64,000 nt of DNA, from NCBI GenBank assembly GCA_037176845.1, contig JAYKXP010000050.1, forward strand, positions 186,001 through 250,000, read 5' to 3'. A program made the position numbers and the translations under genes. Below, piece by piece: positions 19,804 through 30,417 of the stretch. How positions within the stretch are numbered: the first letter of the stretch is position 1; every line of letters begins with the position of its first letter. Origin of the DNA: Paramarasmius palmivorus. Its lineage: Eukaryota > Basidiomycota > Agaricomycetes > Agaricales > Marasmiaceae. The notes under the pieces were generated by a model. That model saw nothing but the letters and a program-made list of their open reading frames with translations, was not told the DNA's origin and made no database searches.

Positions 19804-22102
19804 CTTCACATCCAGGCAGATTATCAAAATTCGGCCAAGTGTGTTGGTTTGGTGTACCACACAACTGCCAGATACGTTCTAGCTGGTCGAGATCGGACGT
19901 TCCGGGGAGAATGGGTCGGCGATTGAACATTTCTCCTAGGATGCACCTGGATGTGCGTTAGCGTCGGCAAAAGGAAGAGGAGGAGGAAGAAGAGAAAGCA
20001 CGTACCCAATCCCCCAAATATCAACCTCATCTCCGTAATTCCTCGCTCCCATCAACAACTCTGGTGGTCTGTACCACCTCGTAACAACGCAATTCGTATA
20101 CTTTCTTTCCTTCTCCTCCAACCTCCTTCCTACCCAATCGCGACTTTGAGTATCAAGCGGCCGACCGTACTCGTATGTACGTGCTAGACCGAAATCGGCT
20201 ATACGTAAAGAACCAGTGTTTGATATAAGTAGGTTGGCAGCTTTCATGTCACGGTGGAGGATGTGGTTCTGTGTATAGCGGCGTTGTTAGCATCGAGGTT
20301 TTTGAACAGGTATAGAAATGGAAATACCCGATGCATATAAGCTGTACCTTCCAGCAATTGCTTCATGTACAGCTTTATATGGCTAGGCTGGAGCTTAACC
20401 CTTTCGTTTTCCAGTAAACCTGCGAGATCGTGGTCCATGTATGGAAAAACCATGTATACAGACATGGGTTGGTTATCCTTGCCTACATTAGCATCAGCAT
20501 CAGCATCAGCCGCCGAAACCGCATCAAAAGAAAAAGGAAAAAAAAAAAAAAAGACATACTCCTAACAATAAACATATCCAAAATCTCAATAACACAAGGA
20601 TGCTTCATCGCTTTCAAAATCTTAATCTCCCGAAGTGCCGTTACTGGCATACCCTCGTTCTCGTTATGCATCAAAATACGTTTGAGTGCGACAGCTCGAC
20701 CGGTGGTTTTTTGGAGCGCTTTGTGCACTTCTCTGTTTTCACATCAGTTTGAGTAAATCAACCTAACAAAACCCAAGGACAAAACGCACCCAAAAGTCCC
20801 CTCACCCAACTTTGTCGTAGCCTCATAGTCGTCTTGCGACCCACACCCCTTCAAAACCCGACCAAACCTAGCCAACTCTTCCTTCTTGGAAACTTCGCGC
20901 ACAGGTTTACGTTTGACGAGGCGTATCCTCGGCGGTGGTGCTGGGTCTTGTCCTCTCTCGCGCTCTCTCTCGTCTGGTGGTCTGTATTTATCAGACGGAG
21001 GCGCTTGAGGTGGATTAACGGGCATATAAATAGCTTTAGCTTTTGGTTTTTCGGGTAACCGTGGTTTAGGCTGAGCGAGGCGTGTATCAGGCGGTGGAAT
21101 GGGAGGGGGTGTACGTGGTGGGGGTGGAGGTGTATGTGAAGGTAATGATGGAGGCGCTGGGGGTTGCGTGGGTTCGGATGGGTGCGTAGGTGAAGGTGGT
21201 GGTGGTGGACCTGGGGGTGTACGTGCAAAGTCTTGTTGTGAAGGAGGTAGAGAAGAAGGGGGGTTTCTGTCCTTTTCCCTGTCTTTATCGGGGGAAGATG
21301 GACGATAGCTGTCATAGTGTCGACTGCGAGAGGACGAACGTCTACGTGGGTAGTAATCGTATTCGTAGTCGTCTCTGTCCCTGTCCCTGTCTCTTTCTCT
21401 ATCTCTGCGGTCCCAATGTGAAGAGTAAGCTTGAGGTCGATAATGTCTGTCGTCGTCCCACCGACGACGGTCGCGGTCGCGGTCTCTGTCCCTGTAATCC
21501 ATATCCCAGTCTCTGTCTCTGTCTCTATCTCTTCGCCTGTCATGTCTATCTTCCCTTTCCCTGTCGTATCCACGACCTCTAGGCGGACTAAATGCAGGCT
21601 CTGGTGAGCGTCGAGAAGGTAACCGATGTTTCTCAGACGAAGAAGGCGAAAATGAGCGTGAGCGTGAACGAGAGCGTCTGTCTCTATCTCTTCGTGAAGG
21701 TTCCCAATGATCACCACGGCTATTATTCCTTCTCTCTCTTTCCTTTACATCCCCATACCGTCTATCATCATCTCTTTCTCTCCTAGCCTGTGGTGGAGGC
21801 GATGAAGTCCTCGAAAAAACATTCTGTACACCCTCTGATTGCGACTGAGCCTGAGCCTGAGCCTGCTTCGTCTTGAACGGAAACTTTATCTTTGGTTTTG
21901 ATTTCGATGAAGATTCAGCCAAAGCTGCTGTCGTTGGTTTTGGAGGTAAAGCATGTACTAGCTGTGGTTGTGGAAGAGACGGAAGAGGCGCGCTGCCGTC
22001 GTCGACTTCGCCTTCTTCTGGCGTTGACGGTGCTTGTCTTTTGTATGGTCGAGGGTCTGGGGAACGTGAAGTACGTCGTTTGGATGTTGAGGGGGACACC
22101 AT
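18922..22102 (-). CDS. bur1: CDK9/Bur1-type cyclin-dependent kinase
   Basis: The CTD kinase subunit of the P-TEFb/Bur complex, which phosphorylates the RNA polymerase II tail and elongation factors in the nucleus. ATG 22102 begins a long Arg/Ser- and Pro-rich N-terminus (about 400 residues). The kinase domain starts at GCGSQDDYEATTKLGEGTFG, the GCxxxxxY entry typical of Bur1/CDK9. The cyclin-binding helix reads PVTALRE (CDK9 is PITALRE), followed by HRDMKAAN, IADFGLART and YTNCVVTRWYRPPELL. The C-terminal lobe ends with YFWTDPLPADPKT and a Pro/Gly-rich tail to the stop at 18922. About eight introns of 45-80 bases. The RS-rich N-terminus recalls CDK12, but core motifs favour Bur1/CDK9. Its 3' end is copied at 15.6-16.5 and 56.0-56.3 kb. 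Confidence 0.92.
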
Positions 22103-22219
22103 CACTCGAGCGTCGTCGTCGTCGTGGTCGACGCTGAGCAAAGGTTATTGCTTGTTATGTAAGCCTGTGAAGCGCTCTTGCCCCAGCCAAGTAATTGCCT
22201 CGCTTTTGCCTCACCCACG

Positions 22220-23015
22220 ATGGCACCTCCAGGCGTGCAAGGAAATCTACGAGAATATCTTCAAGGTGGTGATAGGCAAGAATGGATACCTTATGATACA
22301 GTCAAATTCTACACAAATGCGTTCATTGTCCGAAATAATCAGGTGGCTGCCAATGTTTTTGCTATCGTGACACAGACATATAGCATTCTATCCAGATTCT
22401 ACTTGGGTTCAAGAAACGAGGGTTTGGAATGGGAAAGTAAGTATTTTTTTTACCTCTACTGTATCAAGCTCATAGAACTCTAGGTACAATGGATTCGGTG
22501 AGCTATCCAGACACGTTGCCTCAACTAGCTTCTGACGCGTCTCTAGGTGGAAAAGTCGAACCAGGAGAAACATCTCTAGATGCAGCTGTTAGGGAACTCG
22601 AGGTAACTTCGTGCTTCTGTTGCCCAATACCTACTAACGAACCCTAGGAAGAAGCAGGTATCAAAGGAAACCTCCAACACGCCGGTGTCCTATTCTTCTT
22701 GAGCGAAGGCGAAGATAAAGCCTTTCATATAGACATATACCGCGGAGAGGAGTATACTGGTCAACCTACTGAGTGAGTTTCTCTCTTCTATATAGCTCAC
22801 TCTACCTGACGACGCGTAGAACGGACGAAATGCGACCCGAATGGTTTTCAACACAAGATACGCCCCCAATCCCCTTTGACAAGATGTGGGAAACAGATTG
22901 TCATTGGATACCCCTTCTCTTACAAGGCAAAGCCTTTGCTGGGCGAGCAGATTTCGCGAAAACTGGTGATAAGCTCCTTCCGTGTAAATGGTGGTTTGGT
23001 ACCGTCCAGGCCTAG
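22220..23015 (+). CDS. MTH1/NUDT1-like Nudix hydrolase (oxidised purine nucleotide pyrophosphatase)
   Basis: Exons 22220-22342, 22396-22436, 22484-22497, 22547-22602, 22648-22772 and 22820-23015 join in phase to 184 residues. The Nudix box (G-x5-E-x7-REL-x-EE-x-G-I) spans the 22547 exon and the start of the next, split by an intron inside the REL.EE part. The preceding ILLGFKKRGFGMGKYNGFG and the C-terminal MRPEWF, IPFDKMW and DCHWIPLLLQGK are MTH1 signatures. The enzyme hydrolyses 8-oxo-dGTP and 2-OH-dATP to monophosphates and so cleans the nucleotide pool. ATG 22220 sits in a good context (CACGATGG). One exon is only 14 bases. Confidence 0.9.
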
Positions 23016-23239
23016 GCCTACTTTTGTGTTAGTCGTTCTCAGTGACAATGAACATTTCTATCGTTTTCACTACCTGGTATCTCTTCTCAACCCCATACTG
23101 AAAGGTCAACTCTCACCCTTCCTAGTTTTTGTTGGCCTTGTTCCTCGTTTTACTGCATCCCTTCGTGGCGTGGTGCTGAGTCTCCGTCGTGTTCCCAGCT
23201 CTCCCCTTCACCTAGCTTCTTCCTTTTGCTGTCTGTGTT

Positions 23240-23480
23240 GTCGTCTTTCCTAAACGCCTCGAGGGATGCCATTCGATGACTTGTGGAAGCGGGTCGTGGC
23301 ACTATTTTCTTGATCTACGCTCACATTGCGAGACCATCCACGAGGCGCAGTGCGCCTACGAGTTTTACAGGTGCCTATACGAGTTCCTTTGTGTCCCCAG
23401 AGTTTGCGCAAACGCGGGAAGGATTGATTTCAGTGCTGGGGAATCTGGCTAGAATGCAGAGATGTGTTTTGTAGGTTGAC
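23240..23480 (+). pseudogene. CRN nuclease-domain scrap
   Basis: Across shifting frames the plus strand encodes pieces such as CAYEFYRCLYEF, PRVCANAGRIDF and VVALFS. These correspond to the C-terminal nuclease region of the CRN gene at 46681-48974 (VVALFSS.., YAYEFYRCLYEL.., GRIDFF). No NTPase or header is adjacent. It lies between the Nudix and DUF6593 genes and is clearly non-functional. Confidence 0.7.
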
Positions 23481-23732
23481 CGTGATTCAAAATCCTGAAG
23501 GTCGCTACCCCAGGCTTACGATGAACGTTTCCCAGTGAGGTTGTGGACGCACGTTTCTTCTACCTAACAACAAAACCCGGTGGCTTTAACACTGCACTGG
23601 TTCCTTCCCGCCAGTCGTCCCGTGTTCAAAACCAGGACTCGGGAGTACCGCTGTAAAATAGCACAGGTTGGCATTCCCATCATTGGCATTGACGACATAC
23701 TTATACTAGCCTGAGAGGCACCGTCCGCTCTA

Positions 23733-24347
23733 ATGGTCCTCCTCCTCTCGCCAGACGATGTCCAAGATACCCACCTCAGACTGGGCAACCACCAACTCAA
23801 ATACCAAATAATCACTCCTCCCAGAAAGAGATTCTTTCAACTTCACTTCGAAGTTACCACGATACAGAATCCTCAAGGACAGGATGTCGGAGTCGTTCGA
23901 TTGGGCAATGACGATTTATGTCGTTGTGGAGGTAGCGATATAGTACCGGTTCGTGATGGGACATTTATGGGGTCTTTTAGAAAGTAAGCACCTTTCCGTG
24001 ATTTATGGGAAGCTGGATTGAGATCCTTCGTACACATAGCGCAAGGTCATTCACTGCATCCGACGGGAAAGTATACACATGGAAGTTAAAGTCAAACGGC
24101 CCGGTCGTACGTTCACTCCAAACTTTACCGTCGCGTGAGTCGTGATATAGCCTATTCCCATCCCATCAAGCTACGCGACAACCGCAACATCACCATCGCC
24201 TCATTCGAACGTAGCCATTCAGGATTCTTTTCCGGAAAACCAAGTCCGGCAACGCTCTCGATTTCAGAAGAAGGGATGCCTATAATCGATGAGATTGTGG
24301 TTACGTTTGTGTTTGTGGAACAGCTAAGTCGAGAAGAACAGTGGTAA
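23733..24347 (+). CDS. DUF6593 domain protein
   Basis: Exons 23733-23983, 24040-24106 and probably 24171-24347 (a 64-base intron with an AAG acceptor) give 164 residues. The product starts with MVLLLSPDDVQDTHLRLGNH and contains SFTASDGKVYTWKL in mid-protein. It ends with MPIIDEIVVTFVFVEQLSRE. This is the layout of the basidiomycete DUF6593 family (N-terminal S.dd..ntTl, central SDGk.Y.Wk, C-terminal DEIVVTFVyvE). The function of the family is unknown; many copies occur per mushroom genome. The last intron is the least certain part. Paralogues lie at 36567-37218 and, as a fragment, at 34322-34483. Confidence 0.78.
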
Positions 24348-24517
24348 ACCGGTGGTCATTTACGAGGCACATCTGTGTTTTTGTAGTTTATGCAGTTCGT
24401 ATCTACAATTAATTGAGGTTACATTGTCGACATAAACAATACAGAATCTAAATACAATGAGACGGTTTGCGAGTATACTTATACAGATGGAAGATATATC
24501 ATAGAAGACCATAGCAA

Positions 24518-27246
24518 TCAAGTACGCCTAGGATCCGGGATATCCTTAAATGCCGAAAGGAACGTCGTATAAGTCACCTTTCCATCCAACGTAGCCTCAT
24601 CAAACAACTCCCCATCAGCAGTCCTCAACTCGCCACCATTCGACTCCTTATCATCCAACGCCACATAATACTCATCCCTCCCAGACTTAAACTGCTTGAC
24701 CAGCGCTCGCAAAACCATTCGCAGCGGCGCATAGCCACGAGTCGCAACTTGATCCATCGGTCTAGTAAACCAATCGTTTTTGACTTGTCGAACATCCTCC
24801 CATTCACCCTGTGACCACTTCTCATACGGCGGATTCTCAATCTCCTTCCCGTCTTCAAAGCGACCGATGATCCAAGCAAAGACGTATAGGAACGACTCCA
24901 AGTCGTACCTCACGTAGTGCTTTTGCCCTGTTGGATCCGAGCTGACCGGGGACAACAGATCGGTCGCAATGAAAGGCTTGGTACCAGTACGATGCTTCGA
25001 TGTAGGAGACTTGTGATCGTCGATAAAGCACGCAAGGTCAAAGTCGTTCAGAACACCATAAATCTGATCGCCGACTCGTCGACACATTAGGTTGTTCACG
25101 CTGATATCACGGTGTAGGATCCTAGGGAACTGAACGAGCCATTGATGACCTACACATTTGTTCGTGGTCAGCACACGGCAGGTATCGAGAGAAATCACCA
25201 CTTACATTCAACGGTATCCTTAAACGCCAACGCCATCTCGTTCGAGTCCGTGAGTTTAGTAATCGGAATCAAAAACTCTGAAACCAAAAATCTCAATCCT
25301 CGCTTCTCGTAGTCCTCTCCAAACAATTCCGCAAACGATGGCATATCAATATCTCCTCCATCGTGAATCCTAGGTAACCGATTCAAAACCCAGGCATGTT
25401 GTCCCGGATTCGCATTCGCCGTATCGACAGCCTTCTTTACGACGGTCCATTCCCCCACTCTAGAAACGGGAAGAGCCGAAAACTTCATAGCGACGACAGC
25501 GTGTCGTGCACATGTGGCTCGAATGACCCACGTTCCTCTACTAAGCAGGCCGCGGGGAAAAATCAGGACTTCTTCAAGGACGTATTCGGTGCCGTTTATA
25601 GTGAAGGATTGCTTTGAAAAGATGAAGCGGTCGATTACATGTGGGGATAGAGCAGGAGAAGGGTGACTGAGTCTGCAAGCTTGGATTTGGGGAACGATAC
25701 CCCAGTCCTCGAGGGTCATGCGAGAGAAAGCAAGGAGCACGCATAGGAAGGTATGAGGGTCGTTGACGAAGGAGAATTTGGATGTGCGGCATGATCCTGA
25801 ACGAGTGTAGAGGAAGATATAAAACTCATCATCGACGATGAGAGTTCCGATGACGTGGGTACGTAATCCACCGCGATTGAACATTTCCAGTGCGTAGCTG
25901 GCGCATTGAAGACGGTACTTGAGAGGAATGTCCGCCACTTTACGACGTTTTAAGAGCCCGGTAGCGACTTCGCTGGTGCTCTCTACTTGATCGCGAGAGC
26001 GTTTGACTCCGCTCGACGCAATACTAGGAGGCACGGGTTCCGTAGAGCGAGAGGGCTCTGGATCGTGGCTTCCACTGGCAACAGTCGATGTGGTCGACTT
26101 TGAGCCTCCGAGACGAGCACTTCGACGTACATCTCGAGGAGGTGCCTGTGGTGTTTGAGATTGCTTGCCCTTGCCCTTACCCTTATTCTTGCTCTTAGAG
26201 GCATCTATACAAGACGTTAGCACATTTCACTAGACCTGGACGGTGTACATACCTTTAGGGGGTGCGAGTGCTTGCTGAATCGCTTGGGAATGCATTTTAA
26301 GCTCGATGAAAAATAACACGTCATCCCACATGTAGATAAAAGGCGAATCTTTTGTAGGCGGTCGCTTTGCTACTCGATATACCTCGTCATAGTTAATGAC
26401 CAGCGCCTTCTCCTTTCCTTTCGCGTTCGCACTCGCCTTCTGCACCTTCCCATATGCCGCTCTCCCTTTCGCCGTTCGCATATAAAGCGTCAATGCCTTC
26501 ACTCCAATGGCGTCGGGTTTTCTTTCCGTCTTGGATCCGCGAATCGGCATTGGGTCAGCAATGCATAGTACGATGTCTAGCTCGTTATCTGTGAGCCCCT
26601 TGGCTTTCATTTGCGCAATGGCCCAGTTGAACAGCTCTACGAATGGAGGGTACCGCTCGGGTTCGTCCGACATCTTCCTGGTATACGCGGCAAGTAACTC
26701 GTGAAATTTCGCCGAACCTGCAATGTCGTTCAAGGCGCTCCGGTCTTGGGATGTGATATTATCGGTGTGTAGAACTTTCGATGTGTACTGATCGAGCTGT
26801 ACCGGCTTCTCGTGCTCGATGTCGACCTTGAGGAAAGGCTCGAAATCCTTGTGGGTCGTTTGAATTTCGTGCCGGGTATGGCTTGCTGAACCGGCATTGT
26901 AAGGGGTGTTGTCAATGCTGGCCTCATGAGAGCCGTCGTCGTCGATGCCAAATGACGGCGTCGTAAAAGGATTATCCGTGGGTTGGAACATGGATTGACT
27001 GGGACGAGCAGATGTTCCCTGCAAATGTGAAGAAAGTCGGGGTCGTGGTTGCGGTTCTGAAGCAATGGATCGAAGTTGGTTTTCCGGAACGCGAGCTGGT
27101 GTGTGAGGAGAGCCACGGTTCAATAAGAATTCGGATGGTATGGGAGAATGGGGAGAAGGTTGAAGTTGGAAAGAGGTTAGTTCGTGAGAAGAAGAATGCT
27201 GGCTATCTTGGTGCTGATTCTCATCCTCATTGGAAGAGGAATCCAT
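24518..27246 (-). CDS. FunK1-type fungal protein kinase
   Basis: Exons 27246-26253, 26204-25206 and 25149-24518 join in phase to 874 residues. A long low-complexity Ser/Pro/Gln-rich N-terminus precedes a region conserved in FunK1 proteins (WAIAQMKAKG, DDVLFFIELK). Then comes a basic Ser-rich linker and the bipartite kinase-like domain. The catalytic loop is ILHRDISVNNLM; the magnesium motif is NDFDLA, where classical kinases have DFG; RYDLESFLYVFAWI follows. These features define FunK1 (PF17667), a family expanded in multicellular basidiomycetes and linked by others to development. Substrates are unknown. No membrane segment. A different, truncated kinase fragment lies at 55.8 kb. Confidence 0.88.
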
Positions 27247-27532
27247 TTCTGGGGAAATCCAAAACGGTCGACATGGTTGTGAACAGAGACGCGCTCTTTA
27301 AAAAGTTGCAGGCAGTCATCTGATGGTGGCCTTGATGGTGGCCTGTGACTGTGACTTTTGTGACACTCATTGTTCTCCTCCATGGACATCCGCATTTGGA
27401 CTGTTCGCCGAATTGACTCATCAGCTGTCGTGCATTGTCCCATTCTCCAAAAGGGGCAGGATGTAATTTCATGAAAACTTGTTCGATCTCAAAGTACCAC
27501 GTAGCTACCTAGAAGGAAAAACTACTGTAGTC

Positions 27533-27739
27533 TCACAGTACCGTAGACCTGCCCGAGTTATCTGCATCACTCAAGTTGAAGAACGGCTGTTCATCCCAAG
27601 TCTTTCCATCTAGCGACGAAACTCTATACCAAGCATGTCCCTGAATCCTCCTTCTATGCGATGTGTAGAACGGTATGAATGGTTTGCGGCCATAAACAAC
27701 GTCGTGTCCCATCGGTATTCCACCAGAGTCTGAAGTCAT
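27533..27739 (-). CDS. Small hypothetical ORF
   Basis: A 68-codon frame from ATG 27739 with ordinary coding composition (GHDVVYGRKPFIPFYTSHRR, WYRVSSLDGKTW). No splice continuation, motif or signal peptide was found. It could be the remnant of a larger gene. It sits between FunK1 and coatomer zeta, on the same strand as both. Confidence 0.25.
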   Translation of the reverse strand: MTSDSGGIPMGHDVVYGRKPFIPFYTSHRRRIQGHAWYRVSSLDGKTWDEQPFFNLSDADNSGRSTVL

Positions 27740-28051
27740 GAATCACAGCACTAGTTTCAAGTTGACGCGACAACACGATGAATGATTCCAGGCTAAACTA
27801 ATGGAACATACCTCAGTATTCGTACACAGAATTGGGAAGCGTGACTCACCGTCTAAGCATATCAATGGGCTCTTCAAATGTACCTGCTTCAAGTAGGCCG
27901 CAACGGCCTTGACGAGAGTCTGGCATACTACGTCTCAAAGTTCTGGCAGTTGTAAATTCGTCAAATGTTATTCATACAATCCAGGGACAGCGGTCAAGAA
28001 ACAAAAGAGGTGCCAATTGCACCGGTACAGCAAACCAACAACCACATCTCT

Positions 28052-28721
28052 CTATAGCTGCCCTATCCTCTGCGCAACTCTATCCCTCACAGTCTGATAC
28101 GCATTCATAATCGTTTGCTCGTTGATATTGATCTCCGTCGTGTCAGGTCTCGACCTGCTAACTCTCGACGCAATAGCACCTGCATCCGTGTCGACGATTA
28201 TCCTGGGCCAATATCAGCTTGACATCCACAAGAAAGCAAAAAGAAAGACTTACCCATCATCAACCGTCTCATCCAAACAAAGCAGAACCAGATCCAAATT
28301 CTCCAATACACCTCTCTTTTCTAGCTGACCACGCAAAAGCAACGACAATGCATCCGCAAGCGAGTTGAGCGCCGTCATGAGCATGAGCTCGTTTTCAGAC
28401 GGGCTGGCGATGAAGTACATGATAAGATCGAGGGAGTGTTTGTATACTGCTAGTTTGCCTTCGTAGAGGATGATGTCGCCTGTCCGGTTAATAGCATTGG
28501 CATTGGGGTAATTGGCAAGAAGTAGGTGGGAGCAACGAACCTCCAGGTTTCTTCGTCTTCTGCCAAAGTCCCTTCTCGAAAGCCTTTTGCTCCTTCAACG
28601 TCAAGAGATCTTTGGATTCCCCTTGAGGATGGCTTTTAGGTCGGTAGTATTTTGCGAGGACGCGGTGTCCTTCGCTGTCAGTGACGATGAATGCATTGAT
28701 GCTGTAGAGCGAGAGATTCAT
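28052..28721 (-). CDS. ret3: Coatomer subunit zeta (COPI)
   Basis: Exons 28721-28541, 28479-28254 and 28202-28052 join in phase to 185 residues, the usual length for zeta-COP. The start MNLSLYSINAFIVTDSEGHR followed by VLAKYY is the longin-type N-terminus of the family. DIILYEGKLAVYKHSLDLIMYF and ENLDLVLLCLDETVDDG are conserved core strands. The protein is the small chain of the COPI F-subcomplex and acts in Golgi-to-ER vesicle coating in the cytosol. The short introns are in standard phase. Nothing suggests damage. It is a housekeeping anchor for this region. Confidence 0.95.
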
Positions 28722-29377
28722 TTTGGTCGTGTACGCGAAAGTGTTCTGTGAATGTAAAGTTGAATGAGAAGGAAGGAGAGAAGGTGCTATTGGGCGTACT
28801 TACATGTCGTGGTCGTCGCGGTACACGTCGAAAGATTGAAAGTTAGCACAGCCACATTTACAGGTTTCTCTTCCTTCCTCAAGTCCTCATACAAATGCTT
28901 TCGCCTTACCCAGTCAACAAGAGCCTCGCTGACTATGAACTGGAAGGGTCACTGTTATTGTTCTGGTTGGGAAAGGAGAAACCGCAAAGAAAACAGTAGA
29001 ACACGGCGAGTCACTTTCGATTGACTCGATTGCCTTCAATCTGACTCTATGTTATTCCGTTCAGTTCTGTTGAGCCAGGGAAAATGACTCTGAATTTCGG
29101 TCTACCATGCTCCCGCCATACTCGAGACCTGCTGGACATAGAGAAATAGCGCAAGCTAAAAGGCCTGGGCAAGTCCGAGCCCTCGCACATCTCTTGCCTC
29201 GAAAGCATCGACGCAGCCGAAACCAAGTCAGAACCACTCAAAGCGCAGCAAATGCGCAGTGGGAAATCCGACCAAATATAGCTCCAGCAAGGGTATAAAA
29301 ACCCTCGTCTCAAGCTCACAAACCTCAGGAATTCTTCCTACCTGAACCCCAACTTCTAAGACTTCTTAGCAGTCACA
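28722..29377. other. Intergenic region with the upstream gene's promoter
   Basis: No gene seen. A stretch at about 28845-28865 (AGCACAGCCACATTTACA) recurs at about 32463-32480 with weaker flanking similarity, suggesting a degenerate dispersed repeat. Confidence 0.35.
29294..29300 (+). promoter_or_regulatory. TATA box of the His/Pro-rich gene
   Basis: TATAAAA 77 bases upstream of ATG 29378, followed by a CT-rich stretch (29301-29360), the usual layout for a strongly expressed fungal gene. Confidence 0.65.
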
Positions 29378-30007
29378 ATGCACTGCTACGCTCCCCATAT
29401 GCACATGCATCCTCTCTATCGTGGACAAGCTCCTCATGAATGCGGTATGAACTTCCGTGAGATGCATGGTCATGAAATGCACCACCATCGACCACCACCA
29501 CCACTAGGTCACCATGCGCACATTCCACACGGACCACTCGGGCCTCCCCCGAATCACTTTTGCGGCGCTGCTGAAGGCGATATGCCGCCACCACCTCCTC
29601 CACCATCAGGTCCTTGTGGTCGGGCTCCGCCACCTCACTTTGGCGGCGAAGACTTCATGCCGCCGCCCCCGCCTCCACCACCTCATTTCGGTCACTATCC
29701 TCCTCCACACCACGGTCACGGTCATGGCTTCTACGGGCGACCTTTCCCTCCTCCAATGGACAGATTTGGCTGGTGCGGATGCCCACCACCACCTCCGCCG
29801 CCTCCAGGACCATACTTCCACGGATGCGAGTTCATGGGTCATCATCCACCTCCACCGCCACCTCGGACCCCACACCACCGTCATCGTTGCCCTTGCTCTC
29901 GCCGTGATACCGCCCGACCTGAATCTCCGGAACTTGAGGCTGACGAAGCGCCTGCACCTGCAACTTTGGAGAAGGAAGGTGCTGTTCAGCCCGACGCCCA
30001 GGAATGA
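29378..30007 (+). CDS. His/Pro/Gly-rich low-complexity protein
   Basis: A single-exon frame of 209 residues. It is dominated by polyproline runs (6-8 Pro), His clusters (HMHMH, HHHRPPPP, HHGHGHG) and scattered Cys (CGC, CPC near the C-terminus). The last 40 residues are acidic and Ala-rich. No signal peptide or globular domain is visible. His and Cys clustering would suit metal binding, and the proline runs would suit SH3/WW or profilin contacts; both are inference. A TATA box at 29294 and a pyrimidine-rich leader support expression. Long antisense frames here are codon-bias shadows. Confidence 0.7.
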   Translation: MHCYAPHMHMHPLYRGQAPHECGMNFREMHGHEMHHHRPPPPLGHHAHIPHGPLGPPPNHFCGAAEGDMPPPPPPPSGPCGRAPPPHFGGEDFMPPPPPPPPHFGHYPPPHHGHGHGFYGRPFPPPMDRFGWCGCPPPPPPPPGPYFHGCEFMGHHPPPPPPRTPHHRHRCPCSRRDTARPESPELEADEAPAPATLEKEGAVQPDAQE

Positions 30008-30417
30008 AGGGTAGGTACACGCTGGAGCTGATTGGTTTTTGTTTGGTTTTGCAGACCCGGATATGTATAAAGCATAAGTAGATAGGTAAGTAGATAGGTA
30101 AGTCCTCTTTAAATCTATAAAATTATTAGCGAAAAGAAAATACATTTTTATAATTCCAAATGTTGCGTGAAATGAGAATGAAAACGCTCCCTAACGAGAG
30201 CTTTGAGTTGATCTTAACATCAAGGAATTATTGCCCAAGGATAGCGAATGATCGTGTACGAAGGAGAATCATCACGCCAGTCTTCTAAAATCACAAACAG
30301 ATGCTTTAAGTCCCGAACGACGATAAATTCTCGAATGTTGACGCAGTTCTGAGCCTTCACTAGTATTCTACAATTCATGAACATCCTATCTGCAAACATA
30401 CGCAGGCATTTCAAGGC

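Noticed and set aside
20445..20560. CATCAGCATCAGC run and poly-A tract as a meaningful repeat
   Set aside because: Lies in a bur1 intron (pyrimidine tract and TGATGC repeats on the minus strand); ordinary microsatellite.
20851..21717. Long minus-strand frame antisense-phase to the bur1 N-terminus, and plus frames at 21190-22370
   Set aside because: They are shifted readings of the Arg/Ser/Asp repeat sequence of bur1. Repetitive codons keep several frames open.
27533..27739. A confident functional call for the 68-codon frame
   Set aside because: No motif or splice partner; listed only as a doubtful small ORF.
29606..30145. Frames opposite and alongside the His/Pro-rich gene
   Set aside because: Shadows produced by CCN/CAC codon repeats; no motifs and no splice logic.
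30120..30180. GTAGATAGGTAAG repeats near 30080 as a telomere or origin element
   Set aside because: Only two and a half units in a 3' UTR-like region.
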